Source: Pseudaminobacter soli (ex Zhang et al. 2022) | Lineage (GTDB): Bacteria; Pseudomonadota; Alphaproteobacteria; Rhizobiales; Rhizobiaceae | NCBI RefSeq assembly: GCF_014595955.1 | Contig: NZ_JABVCF010000003.1 | Location: 62,001 to 126,000, forward strand | DNA length: 64,000 bases | Direction of reading: 5' to 3' | Shown: positions 15,612-27,600 of the stretch, in pieces | How the letters are laid out: the number at the start of each line of letters is the position of its first letter | How positions within the stretch are numbered: the first letter of the stretch is position 1 | The notes under the pieces: model-generated | Told to the model about the DNA's origin: nothing | Seen by the model: the letters and a program-made list of their open reading frames with translations, nothing else | The model's database searches: none | Position numbers and translations under genes: made by a program

Positions 15612-15788
15612 TGCCTGACATCCAAACCATTCTGATTTTGTGACTCACCGCCCGCAACCAATGCCTCTCGAAATGAAAGAGACACAGGTCAAGGGCAGAT
15701 TCGTCGCCGCCCCGGCAAGAGCATATCCTAGGCTTTTCTTGACAATCATGGAGTAGGCGTCTTGCAAAGGCGTTTGCAGGAGGGCTGC

Positions 15789-17039
15789 TTGAGCTTTGTC
15801 ACGGATGTTTCCGATGCAAGTCGGCTAGCCTGGATTGGCTGGATTAACCACACATTGCTGTTATTGGCCTCGCTTGCCAGTGCTGTATTCTCAATTGATG
15901 CTCTTTGGATGGCCTATGTAGAGGCCGATGGTTTTTTTATCGGGCCACACCAGCCATTCGGCGGGGATTTCATCAATCTATGGACGACGGCGCGGATGAT
16001 GCTTGAGGGTAAGGTCGGCGATATATATCGCCACGAAGCCTTCATGGCCTACCAGCACGGATTTCTCGACCAGCATATTGGGCTGAGGCTTTGGGCTTAT
16101 CCGCCGCATTCCCTATTCATGGCATGGCCAGCCGGCTTGGCTGGCTATTTCGTTTCCTTCACGGTCTTCTCGCTATTTGGGTTGATGATTCTCGCTGCTG
16201 GCGCGCGCTGGTTCGGCTTCTCTTGGGGCGAGACGCTGATGCTTGTTTGCTCGCCGGCCGCCATGACTTGCTTAACGCTCGGTCAAACAGGAAGTATAGC
16301 ATGTGGACTGCTCCTTATTGCGCTGTCACCGCGTAGATCCAATGCAAGCGGTCTAACGATAGCGTCGGCTACGATACTGACCATAAAGCCGCAAATTGGA
16401 GTGCTTTTGCCACTGCTGTGGCTGATCCAGCGGCGTTGGTTGTCGATAGGAGCGACGGCTGTCACCGTGCTGCTTATTGTTGGCTTGTCGGCCGCTGCAT
16501 TCGGCTGGCAAGCAGGGCGGGACTATCTTGGCAATACACTGGTTGCCTTGTCGGCCCTTGAGCATCGAGGAACTGGACCGTTCCTTGGCATGATACCTAG
16601 CGTGTTCGTCGCAATGCGGCTCGTTGGCTTTGATGGACAGACGGCTTCGCTGATCCATCTCGCTTTTGCTCTCGCAATAATTCCTGTCCTGATCTGGCGG
16701 TTAGTTGCAGCGCAAACGGCCATGCAGCAGGCTGCGTTGGTTCTTATCGCCACTTGTTTGGTTGCGCCGTATTTGCATGTTTACGACCTAACTATCTTGC
16801 TCTCCGGCGTGCTTGCTGTTGCCCGCCTCGACAAATCGACCGATCCTGTGCGGCAAGCATTAGTAAAATTGGCCGTGTGGGCAGGATGGGGATTACCTCT
16901 TTTACTTATGCCAATGAACATGAGCGGCATGCCGCTGGCGCCTGTGTTTATTGGTCTGATTTTCATCACAGCGTGCAGAGTGCAACTATTCGCCGGGCGC
17001 CCCAGCAATGGGCGCACCTATCTACAGACGAGTGATTGA
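15789..17039 (+). CDS. GT87-like (DUF2029) multi-spanning membrane glycosyltransferase
   Basis: About 416 residues with roughly ten hydrophobic helices. FGGDFINLWTTARMMLEG near residue 55 and YPPHSLFMAWPAG near residue 100 resemble polyprenyl-phosphate-dependent GT87/DUF2029 mannosyltransferase-type proteins, with an acidic residue in the first periplasmic loop. I prefer the TTG at 15789, since AGGAGG lies 5 bp upstream; TTG at 15762 is also open. The gene is visibly AT-richer than its neighbours (TTG, ATA and TTA codons, runs such as gatatatatc) and ends just before tRNA-Gln, suggesting transfer. Substrate unknown. Confidence 0.75.
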   Translation: MSFVTDVSDASRLAWIGWINHTLLLLASLASAVFSIDALWMAYVEADGFFIGPHQPFGGDFINLWTTARMMLEGKVGDIYRHEAFMAYQHGFLDQHIGLRLWAYPPHSLFMAWPAGLAGYFVSFTVFSLFGLMILAAGARWFGFSWGETLMLVCSPAAMTCLTLGQTGSIACGLLLIALSPRRSNASGLTIASATILTIKPQIGVLLPLLWLIQRRWLSIGATAVTVLLIVGLSAAAFGWQAGRDYLGNTLVALSALEHRGTGPFLGMIPSVFVAMRLVGFDGQTASLIHLAFALAIIPVLIWRLVAAQTAMQQAALVLIATCLVAPYLHVYDLTILLSGVLAVARLDKSTDPVRQALVKLAVWAGWGLPLLLMPMNMSGMPLAPVFIGLIFITACRVQLFAGRPSNGRTYLQTSD

Positions 17040-17059
17040 AACATAAGAAAAAAGGAGGC

Positions 17060-17134
17060 TGGCTGGGGCGCCAGGATTCGAACCTGGGAATGGCGGTACC
17101 AAAAACCGCTGCCTTACCGCTTGGCTACGCCCCA
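17060..17134 (-). tRNA. tRNA-Gln (anticodon TTG)
   Basis: On the minus strand, the acceptor arm TGGGGCG pairs with CGCCCCA, followed by discriminator G and an encoded CCA. The anticodon arm GCGGTTTTTGGTACCGC carries TTG in its loop, and the T arm CCAGGTTCGAATCCTGG is canonical. Length is 75 nt including CCA. It stands alone, 20 bp beyond the stop of the AT-rich glycosyltransferase gene. Confidence 0.95.
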
Positions 17135-17340
17135 CCACTCCGGCGCGACGGCCGGCGAGGCCGCCTTATAGGCAGAACCGAGGCGTGAGCGCAATCCGGT
17201 TATGTCGTCCAAGAAGGCGCGATCTGCTTGCTCCAGCGTAATCCCTTCGATCGAGCGAGCCCTTCCGCAGGGCAATTTCATTTAGACGCCTTGGCGAACT
17301 TAGCCGGTGAATATGAAGCGCCGCGTTCCTCCCCCTCCGT

Positions 17341-17379
17341 CCTGCCGGACGTCTCGCCCCTCAGGGGGAGATTGGCAGG
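17341..17379. repeat. Palindromic intergenic repeat
   Basis: CCTGCC at 17341 and GGCAGG at 17374 enclose an inner TCTCGCCCC/GGGGGAGA hairpin. It lies between tRNA-Gln and the VOC gene. The form is typical of rhizobial intergenic repeats. The rest of this 262-bp gap shows no gene I can support. Confidence 0.55.
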
Positions 17380-17396
17380 TTCGGCCGTCACGCTTC

Positions 17397-17741
17397 CTAC
17401 TCTCCCCAGACCGCCAGCTCATTCCCGGCTGGATCGATGAAGTGAAAACGCCGGCCGCCGGGAAAGGAGAAGATCGGCCTGACGATCTTTCCGCCCCCCT
17501 CCTCGACGGCGGCAAGGGTCTCCTCCAGCGCCTCCGAGTAGAGCACCGGCAGCGGCTTCGCCGGCGCTTCCGCGCCGTCCGCCTGGAAACCGCCCTCTAG
17601 TCCTTCGTCGAAGGCCGCGTAGGTCGGGCCGTAGTCGGTGAACGACCACCCGAAGGCCGCGCTGTAGAACGCCTTGGCGCTGTCGAGCGTGCCGCCCACG
17701 GCGGGCAGTTCCAGATAGTCGAGCTTGCCAGTGAGTCGCAT
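17397..17741 (-). CDS. VOC-family (glyoxalase/bleomycin-resistance fold) protein
   Basis: 114 residues from the ATG at 17741 (MRLTGKLDYLELPAVGGTLD), with GGAGGG upstream. One vicinal-oxygen-chelate domain: KLDYLELP at the start, then AKAFYSAAFGWSFTDYGPTYAAF, ending FHFIDPAGNELAVW. Such small proteins are usually dimers that bind a metal with His/Glu residues; the Glu of GNELAVW fits. The substrate cannot be predicted. The gene is divergent from ppdK. Longer in-frame starts extend into the ppdK promoter region and are less likely. Confidence 0.85.
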   Translation of the reverse strand: MRLTGKLDYLELPAVGGTLDSAKAFYSAAFGWSFTDYGPTYAAFDEGLEGGFQADGAEAPAKPLPVLYSEALEETLAAVEEGGGKIVRPIFSFPGGRRFHFIDPAGNELAVWGE

Positions 17742-17922
17742 CTCGGACCCTCCAATGTTCCTGAAACGTTCTACATCCGGATGACGCTTCCGGACAAGTC
17801 CCTTCGAGCCGGGAACTTGTAATCGATTGTATAGGTTTGTTGGCCCGCTGCGCATCTTGTTTTCCGCAATGCAGCACCATAACGCTGCCTTGCGCGGCGG
17901 GAGTTTTCCTAAGGGAGATCGC

Positions 17923-20586
<2,664 letters not shown>

Positions 20587-20640
20587 TTTTAGATTCGGAA
20601 GTCCGTTTCGGTCGACTATGAAAATGGCCCCCCAACCCTA

Positions 20641-20688
20641 CCCTCTCCCCTCGGACCCCGGGGAGAGGGGGGTCGGCAGGATGAGGGG
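20641..20688. repeat. Palindromic intergenic repeat after ppdK
   Basis: CCCTCTCCCC at 20641 pairs with GGGGAGAGGG at 20660, and the element ends TGAGGGG at 20682-20688. It lies between the ppdK and DUF427 genes, which converge, so it may also terminate transcription. It shares the TGAGGGG end with other repeats in the window. Confidence 0.55.
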
Positions 20689-20770
20689 CAACTCGGCCCC
20701 CAGTAGACGTTGAGCACCCGACCTCGCTCGTCCCAGCGTGGCGCCTGTGGGGCGGTAATTTGACGTAACC

Positions 20771-21139
20771 CTACGCCGCGCTGATCGTTACCCGACCTGG
20801 ATAGAAGGCGCCGTGGTCCTTGATCGCGGCGACCTGCTCAAAAGGCTGCAGATAGGCCCACATCGCATTCTGCCCCACTTCTCCGGCGTGATCCGCGCTC
20901 CAATAGCTGGCGTCCCCCTTGTAGGGACAATGAGTGGAATGCTCGGTCGCGCTCAGCCGGCTGAAGTCGATGTCGGCGAAGGGGATGTAGAAGACCGGCG
21001 GATAGGGCGTTTCCGAAAGCACCTTGGCGCGCGTGGAGCGAGCGATCTCCACGTCGCCGGTGCTCACGACCACCTCTCCCTCATAGGGTTCGACGGTGAT
21101 GACTTTTGTCGGCTTGTGGCCGGGGGCTGGATCGGTCAT
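20771..21139 (-). CDS. DUF427 domain protein
   Basis: 122 residues from the ATG at 21139 (MTDPAPGHKPTKVITVEPYE), with GAGGA upstream. The body VVVSTGDVEIARSTRAKVLSE, YIPFADIDFSRL, THCPYKGDASYW and DHGAFYPGRVTI are the conserved blocks of the DUF427 family, a single small beta-rich domain of unknown biochemical role. No signal peptide. It is followed by a repeat and convergent with ppdK. A longer open frame to 21196 exists but is not supported. Confidence 0.88.
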   Translation of the reverse strand: MTDPAPGHKPTKVITVEPYEGEVVVSTGDVEIARSTRAKVLSETPYPPVFYIPFADIDFSRLSATEHSTHCPYKGDASYWSADHAGEVGQNAMWAYLQPFEQVAAIKDHGAFYPGRVTISAA

Positions 21140-21216
21140 GGCTGCATCCTCGTGATGCCTCAACCGATCGCCGGCCGAGCAATAGGCCCGCCGCACGGGA
21201 GTTGAAGCAACGCAAG

Positions 21217-21630
21217 TTATGCAGCGTCGTCGAGCTTCTCGGCAATACCGGCGTAAGACGCCGCGATCTTGGCGACCGGATTGGCGCTCTCCGCCGCCTC
21301 CTCGACCTGAAGCTCGCCGCCTTCCAGGGGCATGGAGAGGATGAGGAAATGCTGGTCGTCCCCCTCCCCCACGGCCGCAGCGGCGACATGCTCCCCGCCC
21401 GGCTCTCCGTCTATCCGCATCTTGAAGAGCATCTTGCCGCCGACGGTGTCGAGGGTCTCGCTCACCATCTGCTCGAATCGGCCCTCGCTCACTGACTCCA
21501 ACTCGGCGGGAGCGGCCTCCGCCTCAGCGGCTGCGACCTGCTCGTCCGACGAATTCAGCAGTTTCTCTGCTTTTTCCGAATCGTCGCGCGCGACGTCACT
21601 CGCTTTGGTGCCTCGCTTCTTCGCGCCCAT
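21217..21630 (-). CDS. Conserved-type hypothetical protein, acidic Ala/Glu-rich N-terminus
   Basis: 137 residues from the ATG at 21630 (MGAKKRGTKASDVARDD), with AGAGG 6 bp upstream. A basic start is followed by a low-complexity Ala/Glu stretch (AAAEAEAAPAELESVSE). A more ordered part then looks amphipathic (FEQMVSETLDTVGGKMLFKM, HFLILSMPLEGGELQVEEA) and ends in a helix. No signal peptide, membrane segment or recognised motif. It is upstream of the DUF427 gene on the same strand, 77 bp apart. Function unknown; third-position GC bias supports it as coding. Confidence 0.65.
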   Translation of the reverse strand: MGAKKRGTKASDVARDDSEKAEKLLNSSDEQVAAAEAEAAPAELESVSEGRFEQMVSETLDTVGGKMLFKMRIDGEPGGEHVAAAAVGEGDDQHFLILSMPLEGGELQVEEAAESANPVAKIAASYAGIAEKLDDAA

Positions 21631-21961
21631 GACAACCTCTTTAGGTATTGCAAAACCGCCCACCCCGCCGCGGTTTTGCATCGAGATTGGCCGGGAATGT
21701 GGCGTGCCGCGCGCGGCAAGATCAAGCTCTGGACAGCAAGTCGCACCGGTCTCAATGTGGGGTTGAGGCGCGTCACCACCTGGGAGGGAAATCATGCTTG
21801 GACGGCACGTCAAAGGGTGGCTGCCGGAAGACGCGGCCGGCAAGATTCAGAAGAGAAGGCTGCGGGAGCAGTTCCGGGACTACCGCCTGGCTACGGATGT
21901 TTGATCTGCCTGCCCTCCTGTGAGATGGCTCCGACCGATATATGATCTGGTTCGCTAGACG

Positions 21962-22753
21962 ATGGCTGCTGTACTGACGACGAGGCGAGAGACACATGCC
22001 GCACCATGGGCGCGGCGCGCGGGGGCTTTGTCCGTCGCCCTGCTGATCACGGCCGGCCTTTCGCATCGCTACGGACTGCTCGACACGCCGGGCCTCCTTG
22101 CCGTGCTTGCGGTCGTCCCCGCCTTCTCGATACTGGCGCTCATTCTCGCGGCGCTCGCCTTCCGCCGGGTGTGGGAGTACGACGATTACGGCGCCGGCGA
22201 CCTTGCCGTCGGAGCAATGCTCGCCCTGCTTTCGCTCGCCCCCTATTTCGCCGGCGGATTCTTCTATGCGACCCGTCCGATGCTGGTCGACGTTGCGACT
22301 GACACGGACAATCCGCCTCCGATGCCCAAGGCGGCCAAAGAGCGAACCCCGGGCATGAACCCGCTCGTGCCGATTTCGGCCGCCAGTGCGGCCAGCCAGG
22401 CCCAAGCCTATCCGTTAGTGGCGGGTCGTAGCTACGACCTGCCGCTCGATCAGACGCTGGAGACGGTCCGCACCCTGCTCGACGAGAGAGGCTGGGAGAT
22501 ACGGGCGGAGAATGTGGGCGTGCCGAGCAACGAGGTGACCATCGAAGCACGGGCGAGGACCCGGGTCTTGTCGCTGCCGGTCGACATCGGAATCAGGTTG
22601 ATCGAGGACGATGGCTCCACCTTCGTCGACATGCGCTCCGCCTGGCTCTATGGGCGTCATGATCTCGGCGATAACGCCGCGCGGATAGCCAACTTCCTCA
22701 CCGAGCTCGATGCGGCGGTGCTGCGCAGGTCCTCCGCCGCCCCGTCCGGGTGA
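21962..22753 (+). CDS. DUF1499 membrane protein
   Basis: 263 residues. Three hydrophobic stretches lie in the first 105 residues (ALSVALLITAGLS, LLAVLAVVPAFSILALILAALAF, LAVGAMLALLSLAPYFAGGFFY). A soluble DUF1499 domain follows: RSYDLPLDQTLETVRTLLDERGWEI, VTIEARARTRVLSLPVDIGIRL and DGSTFVDMRSAW. The family is widespread in alphaproteobacteria and has no firm function. The ATG lies in an upstream region with little ribosome-site signal. It is convergent with the MBL hydrolase gene, whose stop is 3 bp away. Confidence 0.85.
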   Translation: MAAVLTTRRETHAAPWARRAGALSVALLITAGLSHRYGLLDTPGLLAVLAVVPAFSILALILAALAFRRVWEYDDYGAGDLAVGAMLALLSLAPYFAGGFFYATRPMLVDVATDTDNPPPMPKAAKERTPGMNPLVPISAASAASQAQAYPLVAGRSYDLPLDQTLETVRTLLDERGWEIRAENVGVPSNEVTIEARARTRVLSLPVDIGIRLIEDDGSTFVDMRSAWLYGRHDLGDNAARIANFLTELDAAVLRRSSAAPSG

Positions 22754-22756
22754 GGC

Positions 22757-23662
22757 TCAGGCCGGTCGGAACTCGCCTTCCAGCGAAGGCAGCCCGTCCG
22801 TGGCGACCGAACCCTTCGAGACAAGGTCCTCCAGATGGGCGAGCACCGAGAGGCTGGCAGCGCCGAACAGGCGCGGATCGGTGTCGCGGTAGATGGCCGC
22901 GACCATCTCGGAAATCGTCCGGTCTCCCTGCGCGATGCGCTCCAGGATCGCCCGCTCGCGCATCTTGCGATGAGCCTTCAGGCCCCGCACGAAGGCGGCA
23001 GGATTGTCGATCGTTCCGCCATGGCCGGGAAGGTAGAGCCGGTCCTCGCGCTCCTGCAGCTTGTCCAGCGAAGCCATATAGTCCGTCATCGAGCCGTCCG
23101 GCGGCGCCACGACCGTAGTCGACCACCCCATGACGTGGTCTCCGGAAAACAGGATGTCCGTCCCCTCCAATGCCAGGGCGGCGTGATTTGCCGCATGGCC
23201 CGGCGTGAGGACAGCGCGCAAAGCCCACCCTTCCCCTTCCACCAATTCTAGGTCTGCCAGGGCCTGGTCAGGCCGGAACTCCATATCGTTGCTGGCGTCG
23301 AGGCGGGCCATCTCATCCAGATTGACGGCGCGAGCCGGCCGGTGCGGCCCTTCGGCCACGACAATCGCGCCGGTCGCTTCGGCCAGCGGGCGCGCCAGCG
23401 GCGAATGATCGCGATGGGTGTGCGTCACGAAGATGTGGCTGACTGGCCGCCCGCCGATCGCGCGCAGCAGCGCCGCCAGATGCGATTCGTCGGCGGGACC
23501 GGGATCGATCACAGCCAGCCGGTGCTCGCCCACGACATAGCTGTTGGTGCCATGAAAGGTGAACGGGCTCGGATTGGGCGCCGTGATCCGCAAAACGCCT
23601 TTGGCGAGATCTACCGCTTCGCCGTACTTGGGGTCGAAGTTCGTATCCAATTCCAGCGTCAT
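22757..23662 (-). CDS. Metallo-beta-lactamase-fold hydrolase
   Basis: 301 residues from the ATG at 23662 (MTLELDTNFDPKYGEAVDLA). The metal site THTHRDHSP (HxHxDH) is intact, with further ligands in PGHAANHAALAL and LYLPGHGGTIDNP. The C-terminal part (REERAILERIAQG-like helix then a winged-helix-like end) resembles LACTB2-type hydrolases, which cut thioesters or RNA ends; substrate unknown. The ribosome site is weak, and the frame is open to 23773. It is divergent from bioY across about 100 bp. Confidence 0.85.
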   Translation of the reverse strand: MTLELDTNFDPKYGEAVDLAKGVLRITAPNPSPFTFHGTNSYVVGEHRLAVIDPGPADESHLAALLRAIGGRPVSHIFVTHTHRDHSPLARPLAEATGAIVVAEGPHRPARAVNLDEMARLDASNDMEFRPDQALADLELVEGEGWALRAVLTPGHAANHAALALEGTDILFSGDHVMGWSTTVVAPPDGSMTDYMASLDKLQEREDRLYLPGHGGTIDNPAAFVRGLKAHRKMRERAILERIAQGDRTISEMVAAIYRDTDPRLFGAASLSVLAHLEDLVSKGSVATDGLPSLEGEFRPA

Positions 23663-23766
23663 TGGGTTAGGCCATAGGTCGGGGAGCCCCCGAAGAGCGG
23701 GTTGCCGCTTAGCACGGAAGCCCATATAGCGGAAGCCGAACCGACCTCCTGGAGAATGGGATAGCC

Positions 23767-24360
23767 ATGGCAACCGAAATCACAGCCCGTCCGCTCGTCG
23801 AACTGACACTGCCCGAAAACCGCGCGATGAGGCTGGTGACACAAGCATTCCTGGCCGTCGCCGGAACGGTATTCCTCGCGATGTCGGCCAAGACCAAGGT
23901 GGTGCTCGGCCCCGTCGACATGTCGCTCCAGACGCTTGCGGTCTTCCTGCTTGCCGCAGCCTACGGAAGCCGGCTCGCCGTCGCCACCGTGCTGCTTTAC
24001 CTCGCCGAAGGAGCCTTCGGCCTGCCGATCTTCCAGAGCACGCCCGAGAAGGGCATCGGCCTTGCCTACATGCTCGGCACGACGGGCGGCTATCTCGCCG
24101 GCTTCGTGGCCATGGCCGCGATCGTCGGCTACGCGGCAGACCGCGGCTGGGACCGCAGCTTCTTCAAGATGCTCGGCGCAGTCCTCGTGGCGGAAGTCGT
24201 GATGACGGCCATGGGCTTCGCCTGGCTCGCCTACCTGATCGGAGCCGAGAAGGCCTGGCAGTTCGGCGTCGTGCCCTTCATCGTGCCGGACCTGATCAAG
24301 GTCTTGCTCGCCGCCGCAATCGCCCCGGCGGCCTGGTCGCTGCTGCCGAAGCACCGCTGA
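23767..24360 (+). CDS. bioY: BioY-type biotin transporter
   Basis: S-component of a biotin importer, 197 residues with about six hydrophobic helices. The family motifs are present: TKVVLGPVDMSLQTLAVFLLA near residue 39, then YGSRLAVATVLLYLAEGAFGLPIF, and GTTGGYLAGF. BioY can act with a shared energy-coupling-factor module or alone; no bioMN genes are next to it, so it is the stand-alone type here. CTCCTGGAG lies upstream of the ATG. No BioR-like site was seen in the divergent gap. Confidence 0.93.
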   Translation: MATEITARPLVELTLPENRAMRLVTQAFLAVAGTVFLAMSAKTKVVLGPVDMSLQTLAVFLLAAAYGSRLAVATVLLYLAEGAFGLPIFQSTPEKGIGLAYMLGTTGGYLAGFVAMAAIVGYAADRGWDRSFFKMLGAVLVAEVVMTAMGFAWLAYLIGAEKAWQFGVVPFIVPDLIKVLLAAAIAPAAWSLLPKHR

Positions 24361-24372
24361 TATATCCAGGCC

Positions 24373-24397
24373 CCCGCCGCGCGCCCCGCGCGGCGGG
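24373..24397 (+). terminator. Probable terminator of bioY
   Basis: CCCGCCGCGCG, loop CCC, CGCGCGGCGGG: a perfect 11-bp stem starting 12 bp after the bioY stop, followed by CTTCT. The stem is very stable but the T-tract is short, as is common in GC-rich alphaproteobacteria. Confidence 0.7.
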
Positions 24398-24409
24398 CTT
24401 CTACGCCTC

Positions 24410-24593
24410 CGTCATCCTAGAGCGGAGGAGCCGCGAAGCGGCGTCGCGGAGACCGTGGGATCCATGCGGTGACGACACGGCAATGCTCCTGCGATGCAGA
24501 ATCGGCTTTGGGCTCATACCGAAGGCAAAACAGCGCTGGCACTCGGCCGAGCTGTTCCGGCATGGATCCTCGGGTCAAGCCCGAGGATGACGA
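24410..24593. repeat. Paired inverted intergenic repeat element between bioY and smc
   Basis: The left unit 24410-24467 begins CGTCATCCT and ends GGATCCATGC. The right unit 24560-24593 is the same type in reverse: it begins GCATGGATCC, ends AGGATGACG, and holds the hairpin ATCCTCGGG-tcaag-CCCGAGGAT. The left unit has its own GCCGC-gaa-GCGGC hairpin. Such GTCATCCT...GGATCCATGC palindromes are common non-coding repeats in alphaproteobacteria. No gene is seen in this gap. Confidence 0.65.
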
Positions 24594-24611
24594 ATGCCCG
24601 GCAGCGAAACC

Positions 24612-27600
24612 CTACCCCGCCTCGCGCATCCGTTCCGCCGCCTGCAGATCGACCGAGACGAGCGTGCTGACGCCCTGCTCGGCCATCGTCACCCCGAACA
24701 GCCGGTCCATGCGCGCCATGGTGATCGGGTTGTGGGTGATGATGACGAAACGCGTCTCGGTGGTGCGCGCCATCTCGTCCATCAGGTTGCAGAAGCGCTC
24801 GACATTGTGATCGTCGAGCGGGGCGTCCACCTCGTCGAGCACGCAGATCGGCGCAGGATTGGTCAGGAACACCGCGAAGATCAGCGCCATCGCGGTCAGC
24901 GCCTGCTCGCCGCCTGACAGCAGCGTCATAGTCTGCGGCTTCTTGCCTGGCGGGCGCGCCAGGATCTCCAGGCCGGCCTGCAGCGGATCGTCCGATTCGA
25001 TCAGTTGCAGTTCGGCCGTGCCGCCACCGAAGAGATGCGTGAACAGCCGCTTGAACTCGGCGTTCACGACATCGAAGGCGGCGAGCAGCCGTTCGCGCCC
25101 CTCTCGGTTGAGGCTCTGGATCGCCTGCCGCAGCTTGCGGATCGCCTCGAGCACGTCCTCGCGCTCCGAGACGATCGTCTCCAGCCGATCCGAAAGCTCC
25201 TTCTGCTCCTCCTCCGCGCGCAGGTTGACGGCGCCGAGGCGCTCGCGCTCCGACTTGGCCCGCTCAAGCTGGCGCTCGACCTCGGCGATCTCCGGCAGTT
25301 TCGCGCCGGGCTCCGACTCGATCATCCGAGCCACGAGATGCGGCTCGATATTGAGCGCCTCGCGGATACGCGCCTCCACCTCGCGGCGGCGATCATCCGC
25401 AGCGGTCAGGCGCTCCTCGGCGCGCCCCCGCTCCTCGCGGGAAGCGGCCAGCGCCTGGATCGCCTCGGTCGCGGCCTTGTCCAGCGTGACCTGGCGGCTC
25501 TCGGCGTGCTGGAGGGCGTCGGCGGCCTGCTTGCGCGCCTCGTCGGCCTTGCTCAGTTCGGACAGAAGCGAGCGGCGGCGCTCCTCGATCTCGCCGGGAG
25601 CCTCGGCAACCTGCTGAAGCTCCGCATCCGTCTCGGCGCGCCGCTCGGCCAGCGAGGCGATCTGCGCTTCGGCGTTCTCGGCGCGGCTGATCCAGCTTTT
25701 TCGCTCCGCGGCGATCGTCTCGAGACGACGCGCACGGACCGCGGCTTCGCGCTTCAGCCCATCATGGCTCGCACGTGCATCGGAGACGGCGGCGCGATCC
25801 CTCGCCACGGTTCTTGCCGACTCGTCCAGCTTGGCCTGCAGCGCCGAGACAACAGGCAAGGCGGCTCGCCTCTCCCCCGCTTCGGTCAAGGCGTTTTCCG
25901 CCTCGGCGAGATCGGTGGAAATGCGGCTGCTGGTTTCGGCGATCGCGGCCCGGCGCGCCGACAGTTCGCCAGCCGCCCGCTCGGCGCGCACCAAGTCGTC
26001 GCGAGCGTCGGCAACCGCCTTCTGCGCGTTGCGCCACTTATCCCGCGCGTGTTTCTCCGACTCGACATTCGCCTTCACCGCGGCCTCCACCGCGGCCAGC
26101 GAGGACTCGGCGGCCTTGACCCGCTCGGCCGCTTGGTCGGCTTCGGCCTCGAGCTCCAGCAGTCGGTTCTTCTGGGCAAGCCGCTGGGCCGCCGCTGTGG
26201 GTGCGTCCGCCCCGGCGACAAAGCCGTCCCAACGCCACAAGGCCCCTTTGCGGGTGACGACGCGCTGGCCGGGCTTGAGAAGCCGCTGAATTCGAGCCCC
26301 TTCCGCCTCCTCGACGATGCCGATCTGGGCAAGGCGGCGGGCAAGCTGCGCCGGCGCTCGGACGAAGCCAGCGAGGCTCGCGATTCCTTCCGGCAAAGCG
26401 GGATCATTATCGGCGTCAGAACTCTCGCCCCAGTAGGCCGGCGCGCGCGAATCGAGCGGGATGTCGAGGTCCTCACCCAGCGCCGCGCCCAGAGCGGTCT
26501 CGTAGCCCCGATCGGCAGCGATCTGTTCCAGAACCGCCGGAAACTCTCCGCTGCTCGCTGCGCTCAGCACCTTCGCCAGGGTGCGCGCTTCAGTCTCGAT
26601 GCGGGCGAACGCCGCGCGCGCTTCCTGCACCGGCGGCCGTGCCGCAGCTTCAGCGCCACGCGCCTTCGTCACTTCCGTCTCTGCGCCAATGACCGCCTCC
26701 TCCGCGGCCTCCGCCTCCTCGGCGGCGTACTCAGCGGCGGCGCGCTTCTCGGCCGGATCAGCGAGAGCACCGATCCGGGCTGCGACCTCGGTCTCCTCGC
26801 GCGCAACCTCAGCCAGCTGCCGCGCCAGCCGGTCGCGACGCTCCGTCGCCTCCCGCAGCGCCCGGTCGGCCTGTCCGATCGCGGCCACCGCCTCGGCGCG
26901 CTCGGAGGTGAGCGCCGAAAGCGCCGCCTCGCTCTCCGTCAGCGCCTCGGTCGCACGCTCCAGCGCCTCCTGGCGCTCCTCCTCGCGCTCGCTCGACCCA
27001 TCCTCTTCCGCACGAAGGGTTTCTTCTTCGGCCGACAGCTTGGCGAGCACGTCGGCATTGTCGCGGACCATCTGGTCCTCGCGCGCAATGTCGGCCGCGA
27101 GTTGGGCGAGCCTGCGCTCCAGTTCCGCCATGCGGGCACCGATACGCTGCGCCTCCTCGTCCAACTGAGTCCTGGCGATCGACAGGCGCTGGTAGGTGGC
27201 GGAGGCGGCGGCCGAAGCGTCCCGCAGCGCCGGCAGGTGATGCGCGCCGACAGCCTGTGCCTTGGCGGCCTCCATCTGCGCGGCGGCGCACTCGGCAACG
27301 CGGGAGGTCGCGGCCGTCAGCGCGGACTGGGCCTCGGCCTCCTGCGCCTTGGCCGCGGTCCAGCGAAGATGCAGCAGGGTCGCCTCGGCCTTGCGGATCT
27401 CGGCCGACAAATTCTTGAAGCGCGTCGCCTGCCGTGCCTGCCGCCTCAGATTGTCGATCTGCGACTCGAGCTCCGCCACGACGTCATCGAGCCGTTCGAG
27501 ATTCTGCTCGGCCGCGCGCAGCCGCAGTTCCGCTTCGTGCCGTCTGGTGTGCAGGCCCGAAATGCCGGCCGCCTCTTCGAGCAGGGCGCGCCTCGCCTGC

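Noticed and set aside
17060-17134. Phage or island attachment site at tRNA-Gln
   Set aside because: No integrase and no second copy of the tRNA 3' end were seen in the window.
23663-23766. BioR or biotin-type operator upstream of bioY
   Set aside because: No TTATAGATAA-like palindrome was found in the gap.
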